Positions 24,050 to 32,838 of a stretch of 37,067 nucleotides of DNA are shown here, piece after piece. This stretch comes from Lutibacter sp. B1 (lineage in GTDB: Bacteria > Bacteroidota > Bacteroidia > Flavobacteriales > Flavobacteriaceae), in NCBI RefSeq assembly GCF_012524075.1, contig NZ_JAAZUI010000026.1:1-37067 (forward strand), written 5' to 3'. A program made the position numbers and the translations under genes. Positions within the stretch are counted from its first letter, which is position 1, and every line of letters starts with the position of its first letter. The notes beneath the pieces were generated by a model that was not told the DNA's origin, did not search any database, and saw nothing but the letters and a program-made list of their open reading frames with translations.

Positions 24050-25027
24050 TTAGTAATTGCCCATTATTGGCTTACCTTGATATTTGGTTTTAGGAAGCCT
24101 TAAAATGAGTTTGTAATTGTCGGTTATTGTAACCTTTACGTTTTTATGGTTGCGTTGGAAAATTTTCTTGAAACCGCTTACTTGTGGAACACCGGTAATG
24201 TTGATGTCGTCCACCATATCTCCAACGATTTCATTGGTAACTTCGGCTCTAAAACTGTTTTCGATATAAATGCCTTCGCTACCATCTTGAAAGTCATAGG
24301 CTTTCAATTTTACTGGCTGATGATTGATGTTCTCAATGTCTATGATTGTGCGATTGGGTTTAAAATCGACAAATCCGTAAATGGGCGTGTTTTTGGAATA
24401 GCGTTGTCCGTAAACGGTAGCGTCCTTTAGCAACCGCATTTGTAAACGATAATTAGTTTTAACCGTCTGTGTGCCATCAACCCGAACATATATAAATTCA
24501 TCGGTGTTCTTTGAGTTCAAATCATCATTTTCAATGGGATGCGAGGCAAAAAAGAGTTGATGCTCCAAAGCACGTTCTTTGGCTTCGACATTCGTTTCTT
24601 TTTCTACAATGGCATCCGTTGTGTCTTTTTCCTTCTTAATAGATGGTTTTGATGGTTTGTATCTGGGATTGATATTTTCAAACGTTCTATCTGAATATCG
24701 AATCTGTCCTTGCTGGTAGATGCTATCTACCATCTGCATTTTTTTCTTGTCCAATAAATCAGGGTCATACACGCCTGTGGAATCCAACAGCCGTTCATCA
24801 TAAATACTTGGTGCATTGGTCTCCCTCACTTCCTTTAAATCGTTTAAGGCATCCAATTTGGAATCGTATTCCTTTTGGTCGTCTTCCAGTTTCGGTACGG
24901 GAATTTGATTGTTCTCTATGGTCGGTTCTTCGTCTTCTCCTAATACTAACATTGCATAACCACCTATAAAAAGCAGTATGCATACCAGCACGATGGAAAA
25001 GACTATTTTATTTTTTTCTACTTTCAT
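24050..25027 (-). CDS. traM: Conjugative transposon protein TraM
   Basis: A 325-residue inner-membrane protein with one N-terminal membrane segment (about 8-30), a charged, disordered middle with acidic runs (about 35-160) and a C-terminal domain (about 170-325) that includes RLLKDATVYGQRYSKNTPIYGFV and the IYIENSFRAEV region. It is taken as the VirB10-like bridge of the transfer channel. It sits between traK and traN; the small traL of CTnDOT has no room here (22-base gap to traK). Confidence 0.9.
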   Translation of the reverse strand: MKVEKNKIVFSIVLVCILLFIGGYAMLVLGEDEEPTIENNQIPVPKLEDDQKEYDSKLDALNDLKEVRETNAPSIYDERLLDSTGVYDPDLLDKKKMQMVDSIYQQGQIRYSDRTFENINPRYKPSKPSIKKEKDTTDAIVEKETNVEAKERALEHQLFFASHPIENDDLNSKNTDEFIYVRVDGTQTVKTNYRLQMRLLKDATVYGQRYSKNTPIYGFVDFKPNRTIIDIENINHQPVKLKAYDFQDGSEGIYIENSFRAEVTNEIVGDMVDDINITGVPQVSGFKKIFQRNHKNVKVTITDNYKLILRLPKTKYQGKPIMGNY

Positions 25028-25049
25028 TGTATCTGTTTTTTAATATCCT

Positions 25050-25670
25050 TTATGGGCTTTCATAATTTTCTAATTTTCGTAATGTGTTTTCAAAAAAGTT
25101 GGTAATCAACAATCCGTGGGTATTATTAGGAAAGTTCCTGTCAACGTGAATCAAATTTCCTGTTGTGGTCAATTCATAAGTGTCGGTTACCGACCCTCGG
25201 TTGATTTCAAAAATGGTTTTCGTTTCAAATTTGTAGGGCTCGTTTTGAATATCAACTTTGGATTCGATATTCAATACTTTTTGAACCAGCGAATATTGCA
25301 ACAAACGGTTATAAACACCATCGGCTTTTTTCTGTCGGTACAAAGCATCTACTGAACTATTGCCCAACCAGAGGGCTTTTTCCAAATTCTTTTCATAATT
25401 GCTGGCATCTATGTTATAGAAATAGGTATGGAATAATTCCAATTGTGCCAAGACTTCAACTTTTAAATTCTCCTGTTGAGATACCAGTTTGAGCGGAATA
25501 ACGCTTCCATCCGTATTTACCACAAAGGCATTGTTAACCGTTTCTTTATGTAGTTTTATGACCATCAAAACGGAAATGATGCACGTGAGTACTGCTCCGA
25601 TAACAACCGTTAATACGATAAAGCGATTGAGTTTTAAGATGTTATAAATGTTTTTATATGGTGTTTTCAT
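25050..25670 (-). CDS. traK: Conjugative transposon protein TraK
   Basis: A 206-residue VirB8-like inner-membrane protein with a short cytosolic N-terminus (MKTPYKNIYNILKLNRF), a single membrane helix (about 17-38) and a periplasmic domain. AFVVNTDGSVIPLKLVSQQEN, FHTYFYNIDASNYE and ALWLGNSSVDALYRQKKADGVY are conserved TraK-like segments. It probably helps assemble the mating channel. 22 bases separate it from traJ. Confidence 0.9.
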   Translation of the reverse strand: MKTPYKNIYNILKLNRFIVLTVVIGAVLTCIISVLMVIKLHKETVNNAFVVNTDGSVIPLKLVSQQENLKVEVLAQLELFHTYFYNIDASNYEKNLEKALWLGNSSVDALYRQKKADGVYNRLLQYSLVQKVLNIESKVDIQNEPYKFETKTIFEINRGSVTDTYELTTTGNLIHVDRNFPNNTHGLLITNFFENTLRKLENYESP

Positions 25671-25692
25671 TTAATTATTGATTTATGCTTTA

Positions 25693-26532
25693 TCAGCCTG
25701 TAAAGAGCCTGAAAGTGAACGAAGTCGCCCGTTTGTACAGTTTGAATTTCAGCAGCACAATAAATCCAATAGACCCTAATTGTAAAAGCGGTGCGAAAAA
25801 ATTACTGCCCCAATCTGTACCAAATAAATCGCTCCAGAAATTGGTGTTGATTTCGGTATAAAGATTATTCACGAAAATATTGACCAGAAAGAAGGCAGGC
25901 ACTAACATATATACACCAGCGTAAAGTTTGAAAAAGTTGTAGGCCAACGACCTGAATTTTTCAAAAACCGCCAAGCTGATGACCAAAGGGAAAAAGGCTT
26001 GCATTATGCCCAGCAAAAAGAATCGCTCTGCAAGGAATAATGGGTAGATAAACAAATCCAAAAGCCACAGAAATATTCCGACAATAAAGGATAGTATCTT
26101 TAAACCATATAAAGGTGTAACCAGTGCTTCGTAGAGCATTGCCATTGCTTTAGTGGCGGCATCCCAAGCACTTACATCCTGTTCGATGTCAATATCTTGC
26201 ATCTGCAACGGAAGAAGTGCGGGTGCCGTGTCCCGATATTGGTTTTCAATGGCCACCAAAATAGTGTCGAAAACACCCAATACCTGTGTGGAAAAAATCA
26301 CTAAAATTACTATTGCAAAGTTTTTGGCCAACTCCGCAGGTGTTAATCCCCAAGTGTAGCCCTCATTGTTGGCAACGCCTTCATTGTATTTTTTTAGGAT
26401 GTTGATGAGAAAGAACAATATGGCAAGGGTCTTCATCCCCGCAATAGTGTATTGCGAGAAATCACTATTTTTTATCGTTTGAAAAATAGTGTCCACATAT
26501 TCTAACCCTATGCCTAAAAAAATACCTGACAT
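25693..26532 (-). CDS. traJ: Conjugative transposon protein TraJ
   Basis: A 279-residue polytopic membrane protein, VirB6-like by topology. Several hydrophobic helices are visible (for example TLAILFFLINIL, FAIVILVIFSTQVLG, ILSFIVGIFLWLLDLFIYPLFLAERFFLLGIMQAFFPLVISLAVF and GSIGFIVLLKF), separated by a loop with the DIEQDVSAWDAATKAMAMLYEALVTPLYG-type sequence typical of TraJ. It is a core part of the inner-membrane channel. The start overlaps the last base of traI, which suggests coupled translation. Confidence 0.88.
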   Translation of the reverse strand: MSGIFLGIGLEYVDTIFQTIKNSDFSQYTIAGMKTLAILFFLINILKKYNEGVANNEGYTWGLTPAELAKNFAIVILVIFSTQVLGVFDTILVAIENQYRDTAPALLPLQMQDIDIEQDVSAWDAATKAMAMLYEALVTPLYGLKILSFIVGIFLWLLDLFIYPLFLAERFFLLGIMQAFFPLVISLAVFEKFRSLAYNFFKLYAGVYMLVPAFFLVNIFVNNLYTEINTNFWSDLFGTDWGSNFFAPLLQLGSIGFIVLLKFKLYKRATSFTFRLFTG

Positions 26533-27113
26533 TAGTAATTGGTTTCTCGATTATTGATTTTGTGCTGCATTTCCCGAAATTGAATAATCTCCCGATAGCG
26601 TCTGGTTTTCGCCTCAATTTCCGCTACCATTTCCTTGGATTCCAATTCCTTTTCTTTGAGTACTTCGGCTCGTTCGGCATCGGTCATCTTCATATTGTCG
26701 CTGGACAGGATTTGGTCGATATATTCCATACCTGCCATAGAATTTTCAAGGATGGCATCAAAAGAACCTGAAATACGAGTTACTTCATCTGGTTTGATAA
26801 AAGGGGAATTGAGTATTTCCCGTAAATCATCTTGAACCACATCATACAAGCGTTGGTTATTTCTTGCCAATTCCCTGACCGCTTTAAGTTGTTTGATGAC
26901 ATCGTTGACCTTATCGATATTTTCCTTTTGCGTTTTAAGGAATTTTACCGTCTTCATTAAATTGGCGGTCTGTTTACCGGATTCCAACAATGATTTTACA
27001 AAAGAGATAAAGTTTGTGTTGTCATACACAGGCATCCCCTGGGCCGAAGCGTTACTTCCAATTAGCACTATAAATAGTGCGGATAACATTAGCTTTTTAA
27101 TTGTCTGTCTCAT
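26532..27113 (-). CDS. traI: Conjugative transposon protein TraI (DUF4141)
   Basis: A 193-residue exported, mostly helical protein with a signal peptide (residues 1-24, cut after ASA in SNASAQG). Long heptad-like helices follow (about 45-110 and 150-190: ELESKEMVAEIEAKTRRYREI). It matches the DUF4141 TraI type of CTnDOT-like elements, which is not the relaxase of the same name in plasmid F. By size and export it may be a pilus-tip or channel-associated VirB5-like factor. 11 bases separate it from traG. Confidence 0.85.
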   Translation of the reverse strand: MRQTIKKLMLSALFIVLIGSNASAQGMPVYDNTNFISFVKSLLESGKQTANLMKTVKFLKTQKENIDKVNDVIKQLKAVRELARNNQRLYDVVQDDLREILNSPFIKPDEVTRISGSFDAILENSMAGMEYIDQILSSDNMKMTDAERAEVLKEKELESKEMVAEIEAKTRRYREIIQFREMQHKINNRETNY

Positions 27114-27124
27114 AATTTTTGTTT

Positions 27125-29527
27125 TTAAGAATTAATAAATATTTTAATGGCTTGCTCCATATTATTATGCTTTTCATAGAGCTTCATTATTTCTTCGCTC
27201 TCTCGTCCATCAGTTAAGTAGGCAGCAAAGACTTCTGGTGGTACTTCCAATCGGAAAATGTTGCTTTCCTTTCCAATTTTGATAAACATTTCGGTATATT
27301 TTCTTGTTCCTGTAAGGTTGTTCCGAATGGATTTTAACTGGTTTAAATCGTGACTGGAAAGGTTGAGCCTGCTTTTTAATTCGGCATAGCCTTTTTCATT
27401 GCGAAGGCTGTATATGACCTGTGTGTTTTCCAGAATACTTGCCGATGTTGAATTAGTAGGCAACTGGTTTATGGATTGCAGTATAATCCCAATTGCTCCA
27501 TTCTGTTTTCTAATGGCTTGGTAGTAGAATTCTACACTTTCGAGTACATTTCCGAATTTGAGCTGTTTGGCAAACTCGTCGAATAGGATGATTCCCCTTT
27601 CGGCTTTATTTCTCCAAATGGTTCTTTGAATGGCAGATTTAATCAACTTCAACATTACGGAAAGGATTTCCTTATTGTCCTTAACTTCATCCAGTTCAAA
27701 CACAATCAACCTTTTATCCTCAATTTTGTAGATCTGGTCTTCGCTTACATTGAACAGGAAGCTGTACAAGCCATCATCCACATATTCAGAGAGAATGTGT
27801 AAAAAATCGTAGATGTTGAAATGCTGTTCCTGAATGTGTAGGGCTTCTAAAATGCTGTCCTTTTTGGTATCAACGAACTGGTATAAATTTTCCAAAGAAT
27901 GTGTACAACCAACATTCTGTAGATAGTAGTAACGAAGCACTTTTTTGACTGCCACTTCTTCAGCCTTGGTAGTTTCCTTTCCTGAAGCTAAAAGTTCCAA
28001 AAGGAAGATTGCTAAATCTTCTAACCGCTCTGGTGTCAAATCATTGACATCAGAGATATAAAATGGATTGATACCCAAGTTTTTTCCTTGCTCGTAGCGA
28101 AGGATTATATGGTCGTTTGGATAGAGCTTGGCGAATTTTGAATATGAACCACCTAAATCAATAATAACCAGTCGGACGCCGACCTCGAAGTACTGCCGTA
28201 GAATATTGTTCGCCAAAAAAGATTTTCCCTCTCCCGTAGGTGCGAAAATGGCAAAGTTTCGAGCTTTGATGCGTTTCTTTTTTTCATCCCAAACATCCTT
28301 TAATACAGGAATGTTATGTTGCCTATCATTAAAGATGACACCTGTGGCATCTGACTGATAATTGGTGTTGTTGATATACAGGCAAAGGGCGTGTTTTAAA
28401 TCGGTTACAAATAAATCTTCATTTGAAAAGTTGGAAGCAAAACAGCAGTATGAGTTTAAAAAATATTGCTTTCGTTCTTCGCCTTTTGGGTAATAAGGCA
28501 CTATATCCAGTTCCTTGAACTCGGTTTTTATCTTTGAAGCAATTCTTTCTAATTGTACTTCATCCTTATCCCAGAATATAATATTTAGATGTCCTCGAAT
28601 GATTCTTGAACTATCATCCTCATTGATTTTGGCAACAATTTCTTCAATCTTCTTTAAGATGACTTTGTTCTGTGTTCCAAAATTGGAACTCTTTTTGAGT
28701 TCCTCGATTTTCTTGTCAAGCAGTTTTCGCCACTTATGTTTATCATCCAAATAAATAATTTGGTTGACAATATGGTTTTCATTCAGATTCAGACCCAATC
28801 CGTCAATAAATCCCTGGTGGAATACAAAATCGTCCGAAGTGAATTTATCATTGGTCTTGCTACTCTGAACCACATCGCCAAAACACAGTTCGCTATTAAC
28901 TGCCAGCACATCAAAATGATGGTCGCCAATTTCAATATTCGCTTTTTTCAATTGAATGTCGGTATCAAATCCTTCGTTGAATCCATTAAAATAAGCATAG
29001 GTCAATGACAGGACTTTGTCGGTACCCAAAGGCATCAATGACACTTTCAGGCTGTTATTTACAAAGGAAACGGCATCGTTAACAGAAGCAATAAATTCCT
29101 GAACGTTATGGTCCATTTGCTTATGAATACCCTTTTCGACCTTGCGGAATGGGTTGGTAAACTTCGGTGCGTTCAAAGCTTTATTGTGCGGAAGTATAAA
29201 GAATAGGTAAGAAGAATGTTTAATGAATTCCCGACCTTTAAAATAATCGTGTGTGGCACGTTGCAAAAAGCTTTTGTTCGGAAGTTCTTCCGCCAAATAT
29301 TCAGCTTTCTGATAGATGTCCTGTTTGTGGATAACCGTGGCAATAGGTAATGATTTAAACGCTTGAAACCACGAACCGTGAATATCCTCAAAATCTTTTT
29401 CCGCGAGGGAATAGATTTCAGGATTGTCCACTTGATAGCCCAATACCACATTGCCGTTATTAGCGAACACGATATGGTCTTGAATATCCAAAATAGGATG
29501 ATATGCCGATAGGTTAATTTTCTTCAT
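27125..29527 (-). CDS. traG: Conjugation ATPase TraG (VirB4-like)
   Basis: An 800-residue cytosolic motor that powers assembly of the transfer channel. The N-terminal domain (about 1-400) has the VirB4-like fold region, and the C-terminal ATPase carries Walker A FAPTGEGKS (about 428-436) and Walker B RGIILFDEFAK (about 650), with FEFYYQAIRKQNGAIG-type VEFYYQAIRKQNGAIG and LQSINQLPTNSTSA after it. The motifs are intact. In Bacteroidota nomenclature TraG is the VirB4 homologue, not the coupling protein. traH of CTnDOT is absent; traI follows directly. Confidence 0.95.
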   Translation of the reverse strand: MKKINLSAYHPILDIQDHIVFANNGNVVLGYQVDNPEIYSLAEKDFEDIHGSWFQAFKSLPIATVIHKQDIYQKAEYLAEELPNKSFLQRATHDYFKGREFIKHSSYLFFILPHNKALNAPKFTNPFRKVEKGIHKQMDHNVQEFIASVNDAVSFVNNSLKVSLMPLGTDKVLSLTYAYFNGFNEGFDTDIQLKKANIEIGDHHFDVLAVNSELCFGDVVQSSKTNDKFTSDDFVFHQGFIDGLGLNLNENHIVNQIIYLDDKHKWRKLLDKKIEELKKSSNFGTQNKVILKKIEEIVAKINEDDSSRIIRGHLNIIFWDKDEVQLERIASKIKTEFKELDIVPYYPKGEERKQYFLNSYCCFASNFSNEDLFVTDLKHALCLYINNTNYQSDATGVIFNDRQHNIPVLKDVWDEKKKRIKARNFAIFAPTGEGKSFLANNILRQYFEVGVRLVIIDLGGSYSKFAKLYPNDHIILRYEQGKNLGINPFYISDVNDLTPERLEDLAIFLLELLASGKETTKAEEVAVKKVLRYYYLQNVGCTHSLENLYQFVDTKKDSILEALHIQEQHFNIYDFLHILSEYVDDGLYSFLFNVSEDQIYKIEDKRLIVFELDEVKDNKEILSVMLKLIKSAIQRTIWRNKAERGIILFDEFAKQLKFGNVLESVEFYYQAIRKQNGAIGIILQSINQLPTNSTSASILENTQVIYSLRNEKGYAELKSRLNLSSHDLNQLKSIRNNLTGTRKYTEMFIKIGKESNIFRLEVPPEVFAAYLTDGRESEEIMKLYEKHNNMEQAIKIFINS

Positions 29528-29550
29528 ATTGGTTATTAGTTAAATGCCCA

Positions 29551-29835
29551 TTATGGGCCTTCATAGTACAGACGACTTCCTTTTTTGTTACTAATTGTTT
29601 GTGGGAATACCATTTTGATGTGCATCAATGCAGGGTTTTTGGTAATGTGAGTCAATACGATATACAATACACCGTTCAATAGAAATACTGAAATGATAAC
29701 AGTAAAGCTGAACGAAAAGATGATGAACAGCAATGAACCGATAACAACGGTCATCATTAAAGCGAACAATGATATGGGCAGACCCATTATCACGGCTCGC
29801 TTGCGTATATTTTTATAGACTTCGAACTTTTTCAT
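29551..29835 (-). CDS. traF: Conjugative transposon protein TraF (DUF4133, VirB3-like)
   Basis: A 94-residue membrane protein: MKKFEVYKNIRKRAVIMGLP then two hydrophobic stretches (LFALMMTVVIGSLLFIIFSF and FTVIISVFLLNGVLYIVLTHI). This fits the VirB3-like subunit that works with the VirB4 ATPase TraG just downstream. The ATG at 29835 is preferred over a TTG ten codons upstream because the family begins near KKFEVYKN. Confidence 0.87.
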   Translation of the reverse strand: MKKFEVYKNIRKRAVIMGLPISLFALMMTVVIGSLLFIIFSFSFTVIISVFLLNGVLYIVLTHITKNPALMHIKMVFPQTISNKKGSRLYYEGP

Positions 29836-29874
29836 ATAGCATAAGTTTTTTACAAAAACCCTCAATGAGGGTCA

Positions 29875-30162
29875 TTAGACTACGATGCTAATGAGGTAAG
29901 TAAAGATGCCCACGACTGCTCCTGCAATCAATACAAAGACCAATACGCGGGTAATCCCTTTCTTTAAATCGGCATTTTCGCCAAAGAAATGTCCGGCATT
30001 AAATAGGAAGCCAATTAAAAAGATAACACCCAGAATAATGGGGAAAATGGTTCGGATAGTATCAGAAACATCGTTTACGGAATCTTCGATACCACCGATT
30101 TGTGCAAAAGTTGTACTTGAAATAAGCAATGATAAGATGGTTACATAATGTGATTTTTTCAT
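29875..30162 (-). CDS. traE: Conjugative transposon protein TraE (DUF4134, VirB2/pilin-like)
   Basis: A 95-residue protein with a signal peptide (to about residue 20, TTFAQ) and two membrane helices (IIFPIILGVIFLIGFLFNAG-type region and VLVFVLIAGAVVGIFTYLISI). This is the size and layout of a VirB2-like subunit. First gene of the visible tra block; traA-D are not found upstream. The ATG at 30162 is chosen; a TTG two codons earlier is the alternative. Confidence 0.87.
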   Translation of the reverse strand: MKKSHYVTILSLLISSTTFAQIGGIEDSVNDVSDTIRTIFPIILGVIFLIGFLFNAGHFFGENADLKKGITRVLVFVLIAGAVVGIFTYLISIVV

Positions 30163-30230
30163 AATCAAAGTGATTTAGATTTTACGTCAATTTTGATATT
30201 TGAAAAATAGTGTATATTGCAATACAAATA

Positions 30231-30274
30231 ACTGATAATCAGTAAATTGTGAATAAAATAAGTTTTGATATCAA
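30231..30274. promoter_or_regulatory. Dyads in the divergent traE-amidase control region
   Basis: ACTGAT-A-ATCAGT (30231-30243) and the palindrome TTGATATCAA (30265-30274) lie between the divergent traE and amidase genes. They may be operators for either direction. No perfect TAnnTTTG box was found in the region. Confidence 0.4.
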
Positions 30275-30328
30275 TTGTTTTTATTTGATGCGAATTGGTA
30301 TCAAATTTTATGAAAATTGAAAAGTGCT

Positions 30329-30994
30329 ATGTTGATAACTCTAAAATTTTGGAAGTGGATAAGGCCCAAAAACGTCAGTTTTGTGATTTTGATGCTACAA
30401 TTCTGTGTGATTTTCGGTCAACAAAAAGTCATTATCATTGACCCTGGACACGGTGGAAAAGATACTGGTGCAATTGGTGCAAATACTATTCAAGAAAAGG
30501 ATGTATCGTTAAGTATCGCCAAAGAGATTATAAGGCTAAATAAAACCCTCTTAAATAACGAGTTTGATATGTACTCAACCAGATATAAGGACACTTTAAT
30601 TTCTTTATCCGATAGAAGTCGATTGGCTGAAAGCTTAAAGGCTGATGTGTTTGTATCGTTACATTGCAATGCCTCTAACACATCGGCAAAAGGAATGGAC
30701 ATTTACGTGCATAATACCAACGATGAAGAAGTACTTATAAAAAAATCTATCGGAATGGGATTGTCTATTTTGGAAGAAAGCACCCTGAAATTGGGCTTTA
30801 AAAAACGAGCTGTCCGATTTGTAAATTTTCAAGTGCTACGTGAAAATATCGCAATTCGCCCAGCCATACTCATTGAAATGGGCTTTATTTCGAGCACCGA
30901 TGAAGCGGATTATTTTTTAAAGCCCCAAAATATAAGAGCGATGGCATTGGCCATTTTAATGGGATTGTATAACTATTTAAATGTTGGATTATGA
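30329..30994 (+). CDS. N-acetylmuramoyl-L-alanine amidase (Amidase_3)
   Basis: A zinc amidase that cuts the bond between MurNAc and the peptide in peptidoglycan. A hydrophobic export segment lies at about 17-30, followed by the catalytic domain. Zinc and catalytic residues: His41 in DPGHGGKDTGA, Glu56 in IQEKDVSL, His112 in VSLHCNAS, and the catalytic Glu183 in LIEMGFISS. The length of 221 residues with little more than the catalytic domain fits a mobile-element enzyme that opens the wall for the mating channel; it is divergent from traE. The ATG at 30329 is chosen; a TTG at 30317 is possible. An ATG at 30310 is in another frame. Confidence 0.9.
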   Translation: MLITLKFWKWIRPKNVSFVILMLQFCVIFGQQKVIIIDPGHGGKDTGAIGANTIQEKDVSLSIAKEIIRLNKTLLNNEFDMYSTRYKDTLISLSDRSRLAESLKADVFVSLHCNASNTSAKGMDIYVHNTNDEEVLIKKSIGMGLSILEESTLKLGFKKRAVRFVNFQVLRENIAIRPAILIEMGFISSTDEADYFLKPQNIRAMALAILMGLYNYLNVGL

Positions 30995-31086
30995 AGGAAA
31001 TATTTATGGAAATTGTAAAGAGCATTAGAAAGATTATTATAACTATCTTCAAAGAGATAATTAAAACTAAAAATCCTCAATCCTAA
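30991..31086 (+). CDS. Possible 31-residue peptide overlapping the amidase stop
   Basis: The ORF MKEIFMEIVKSIRKIIITIF... starts at an ATGA overlap with the amidase TGA and ends in a TAA at 31084-31086. The sequence can form an amphipathic helix with a basic face. Overlap of start and stop suggests coupled translation. Its 3' end overlaps the convergent nuclease-like gene by 20 bases. No family is recognised; it may not be a gene. Confidence 0.35.
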   Translation: MKEIFMEIVKSIRKIIITIFKEIIKTKNPQS

Positions 31087-32104
31087 ATTTTAGTTTTTTG
31101 TCAAAATATAACTTGTCAAAATAATTTTGTAGGGTTGGGTCAGTAAAAACAACATATTCACTTTCACATATTTCTTTGAAGTTCTTTGGGTCTTTTAGGA
31201 ACATAGCACATACATCCAATTCATCATTGGTTATTAATCTTCCGTGTAGTAATTCTCTATGCTCCAAAAAGTCAAAAATCTTTCTGGACGGATTACTGAA
31301 ACTATTGTAAAGCACTTTCAAAAAAGTTTCTAAATCATCGACATATATTGACCAAGGGTAAGGGTCTTCATTATTTTTCCTTTTAAGCATTAATCCTAAA
31401 TCGGTTTGTATGGAAGCAAATCTTTCTGAAGTGACTACAATGCAAAAAATCTCGTGAATTTCATTCGTGATAATTACCTCCGATTTATTTTTCAAGCTAA
31501 CAATAACCTTTTCATTGTTTAACAATTCCTGTTCAACCTGATAGCATTGGTCATAACCTTTTTGAATACAGTCGTTAAAGTCAGATTTGATTCTTTGGTA
31601 TGCTTGTTCCGTAACCCTTCGTGGTTCTCTATATCTTGAAGCCTTACATTCAATGATATAGGCGTTATTATCCACAAGGATTAATATATCTTTTTCTTCT
31701 GGCTCGTTGTTTATGTAATAGTTGGTGAAAATTTTAATCCTTTTTGATTTTTTGAAGAATTTTTTAAATATATCCAAAGTATGGCTTTCCAAAACAACTT
31801 TTCCTCTACGGAAATTTATTTGTTCTTTTTCCTTTTTTGTTTGAGTAAGCGTGGTATAAAGTAAATCATATAGAGCTGAAGGCAATTGTTTTTGATATAC
31901 GTTTAAATACTGATTATCACTAATTTTTATAATCGGTTTATTTTCTAAAGGATTTTGTTGGGAATAAAATAAATTACTATGATTATCTTTAATATCAATT
32001 GAAAATAAGCCACAGAAAACATCAATATGTTTTTCTTCAAAAGAGGGGTGAAAATCTTGTTTGGCAAAAAGTAAACATTGGTGGGGTTTCTCAAAAAAAT
32101 TCAA
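31067..32104 (-). pseudogene. PD-(D/E)XK (NERD-like) nuclease half of a probably split gene
   Basis: Carries a restriction-endonuclease-like core: Asp139 in EEKDILILV and Glu152/Lys154 in YIIECKA form the D...ExK motif. Before this lies LENKPIIKISDNQYLNVYQKQLPSALYDLLY, and after it a helical region. No ATG is available near the start; the frame could begin only at TTG (32104), and it is open further upstream into the end of the preceding gene. Adding one base near 32137-32142 joins the two frames as DISLLELSDETQESFLNFFE, so this is probably the C-terminal part of one protein of about 570 residues. Likely a defence-related nuclease by position next to Gabija-like genes; the function is not known. 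Confidence 0.65.
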
Positions 32105-32133
32105 AAAACTTTCTTGGGTCTCATCCGAAAGTT

Positions 32134-32778
32134 CTAACAGCTTATATCTGTAAACTCATTCTCTGCTAATAATCCATTTGCAGATTGCCGAGCCAGTTTG
32201 TCAAAGCCTTTGTCCAATATAAATGACTTTGAATTTATTGACTTTGCACGATAAATTAATTCAGAATGATTGCATAAATTAATTAAGGTTTTTAAATCGA
32301 TTTCTAATCTTTCCTGTATTTTATCTTGATAAGGTTTAAACATCCTAATAACCTTATTTACCTCTTGTTCTCTATAATTTAATATTCCGTTTTGAAAGTA
32401 ATTTTTGAATGCTAATTCGTGAACAAGTAATTTTTGTCTTTTATCAGAAATCTCATCAAATTCATTTCCCTCATAATTTTCTGATAAATAGAAACTAACT
32501 ATCTCTAAAAGAATGTCAGCAACTTGCTGAAGTACTAAATCATTTTTTTCTGAATAATGAAGTTCTTCCTTGCCTGTCAATGGTGTAGAGAGCCTTAACA
32601 TTATCAGATATAAAGAATCTTTTAATTTTGACTTGAATTTTTTTGAAAATCCAATATTGCTTCTTTCTGGATGGTGTCTAATAAAATCAGCAAAAAAACA
32701 TACAAAGCTCTCTTTTGTATAACGAGAGATTATTTTTTGAATTTCTAATGATTTTTTCTCTAAATCTATTTTCTTCAT
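32134..32778 (-). pseudogene. Helical N-terminal half of the split nuclease gene
   Basis: 214 residues, mostly helical, with no recognised domain (for example FFADFIRHHPERSNIGFSK and YSEKNDLVLQQVADILLEIV). It ends at TAG (32134-32136) while the frame of the nuclease half is already open. The short distance and the way the two reading frames fit suggest one gene split by a one-base deletion. A real overlap of two genes, with the second starting at TTG, cannot be excluded. It follows gajB by 60 bases on the same strand, so it may be cotranscribed. Confidence 0.55.
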
Positions 32779-32838
32779 TTTATCCTAAAAACACTATCCT
32801 TAATTTTTCAAATCGTTACAAATGGATTACAACATTTT

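Noticed and set aside
25028-25049. A hidden traL between traK and traM
   Set aside because: The gap is only 22 bases, too short for a gene.
30310-30441. ORF from the ATG at 30310 before the amidase
   Set aside because: It is in another frame, shows no family features and overlaps the signal segment of the amidase, whose frame has clear catalytic motifs.
32134-32145. Programmed ribosomal frameshift between the helical and nuclease halves
   Set aside because: No slippery heptamer with a following stem was recognised at the junction; a one-base deletion explains it more simply, although it is not proved.
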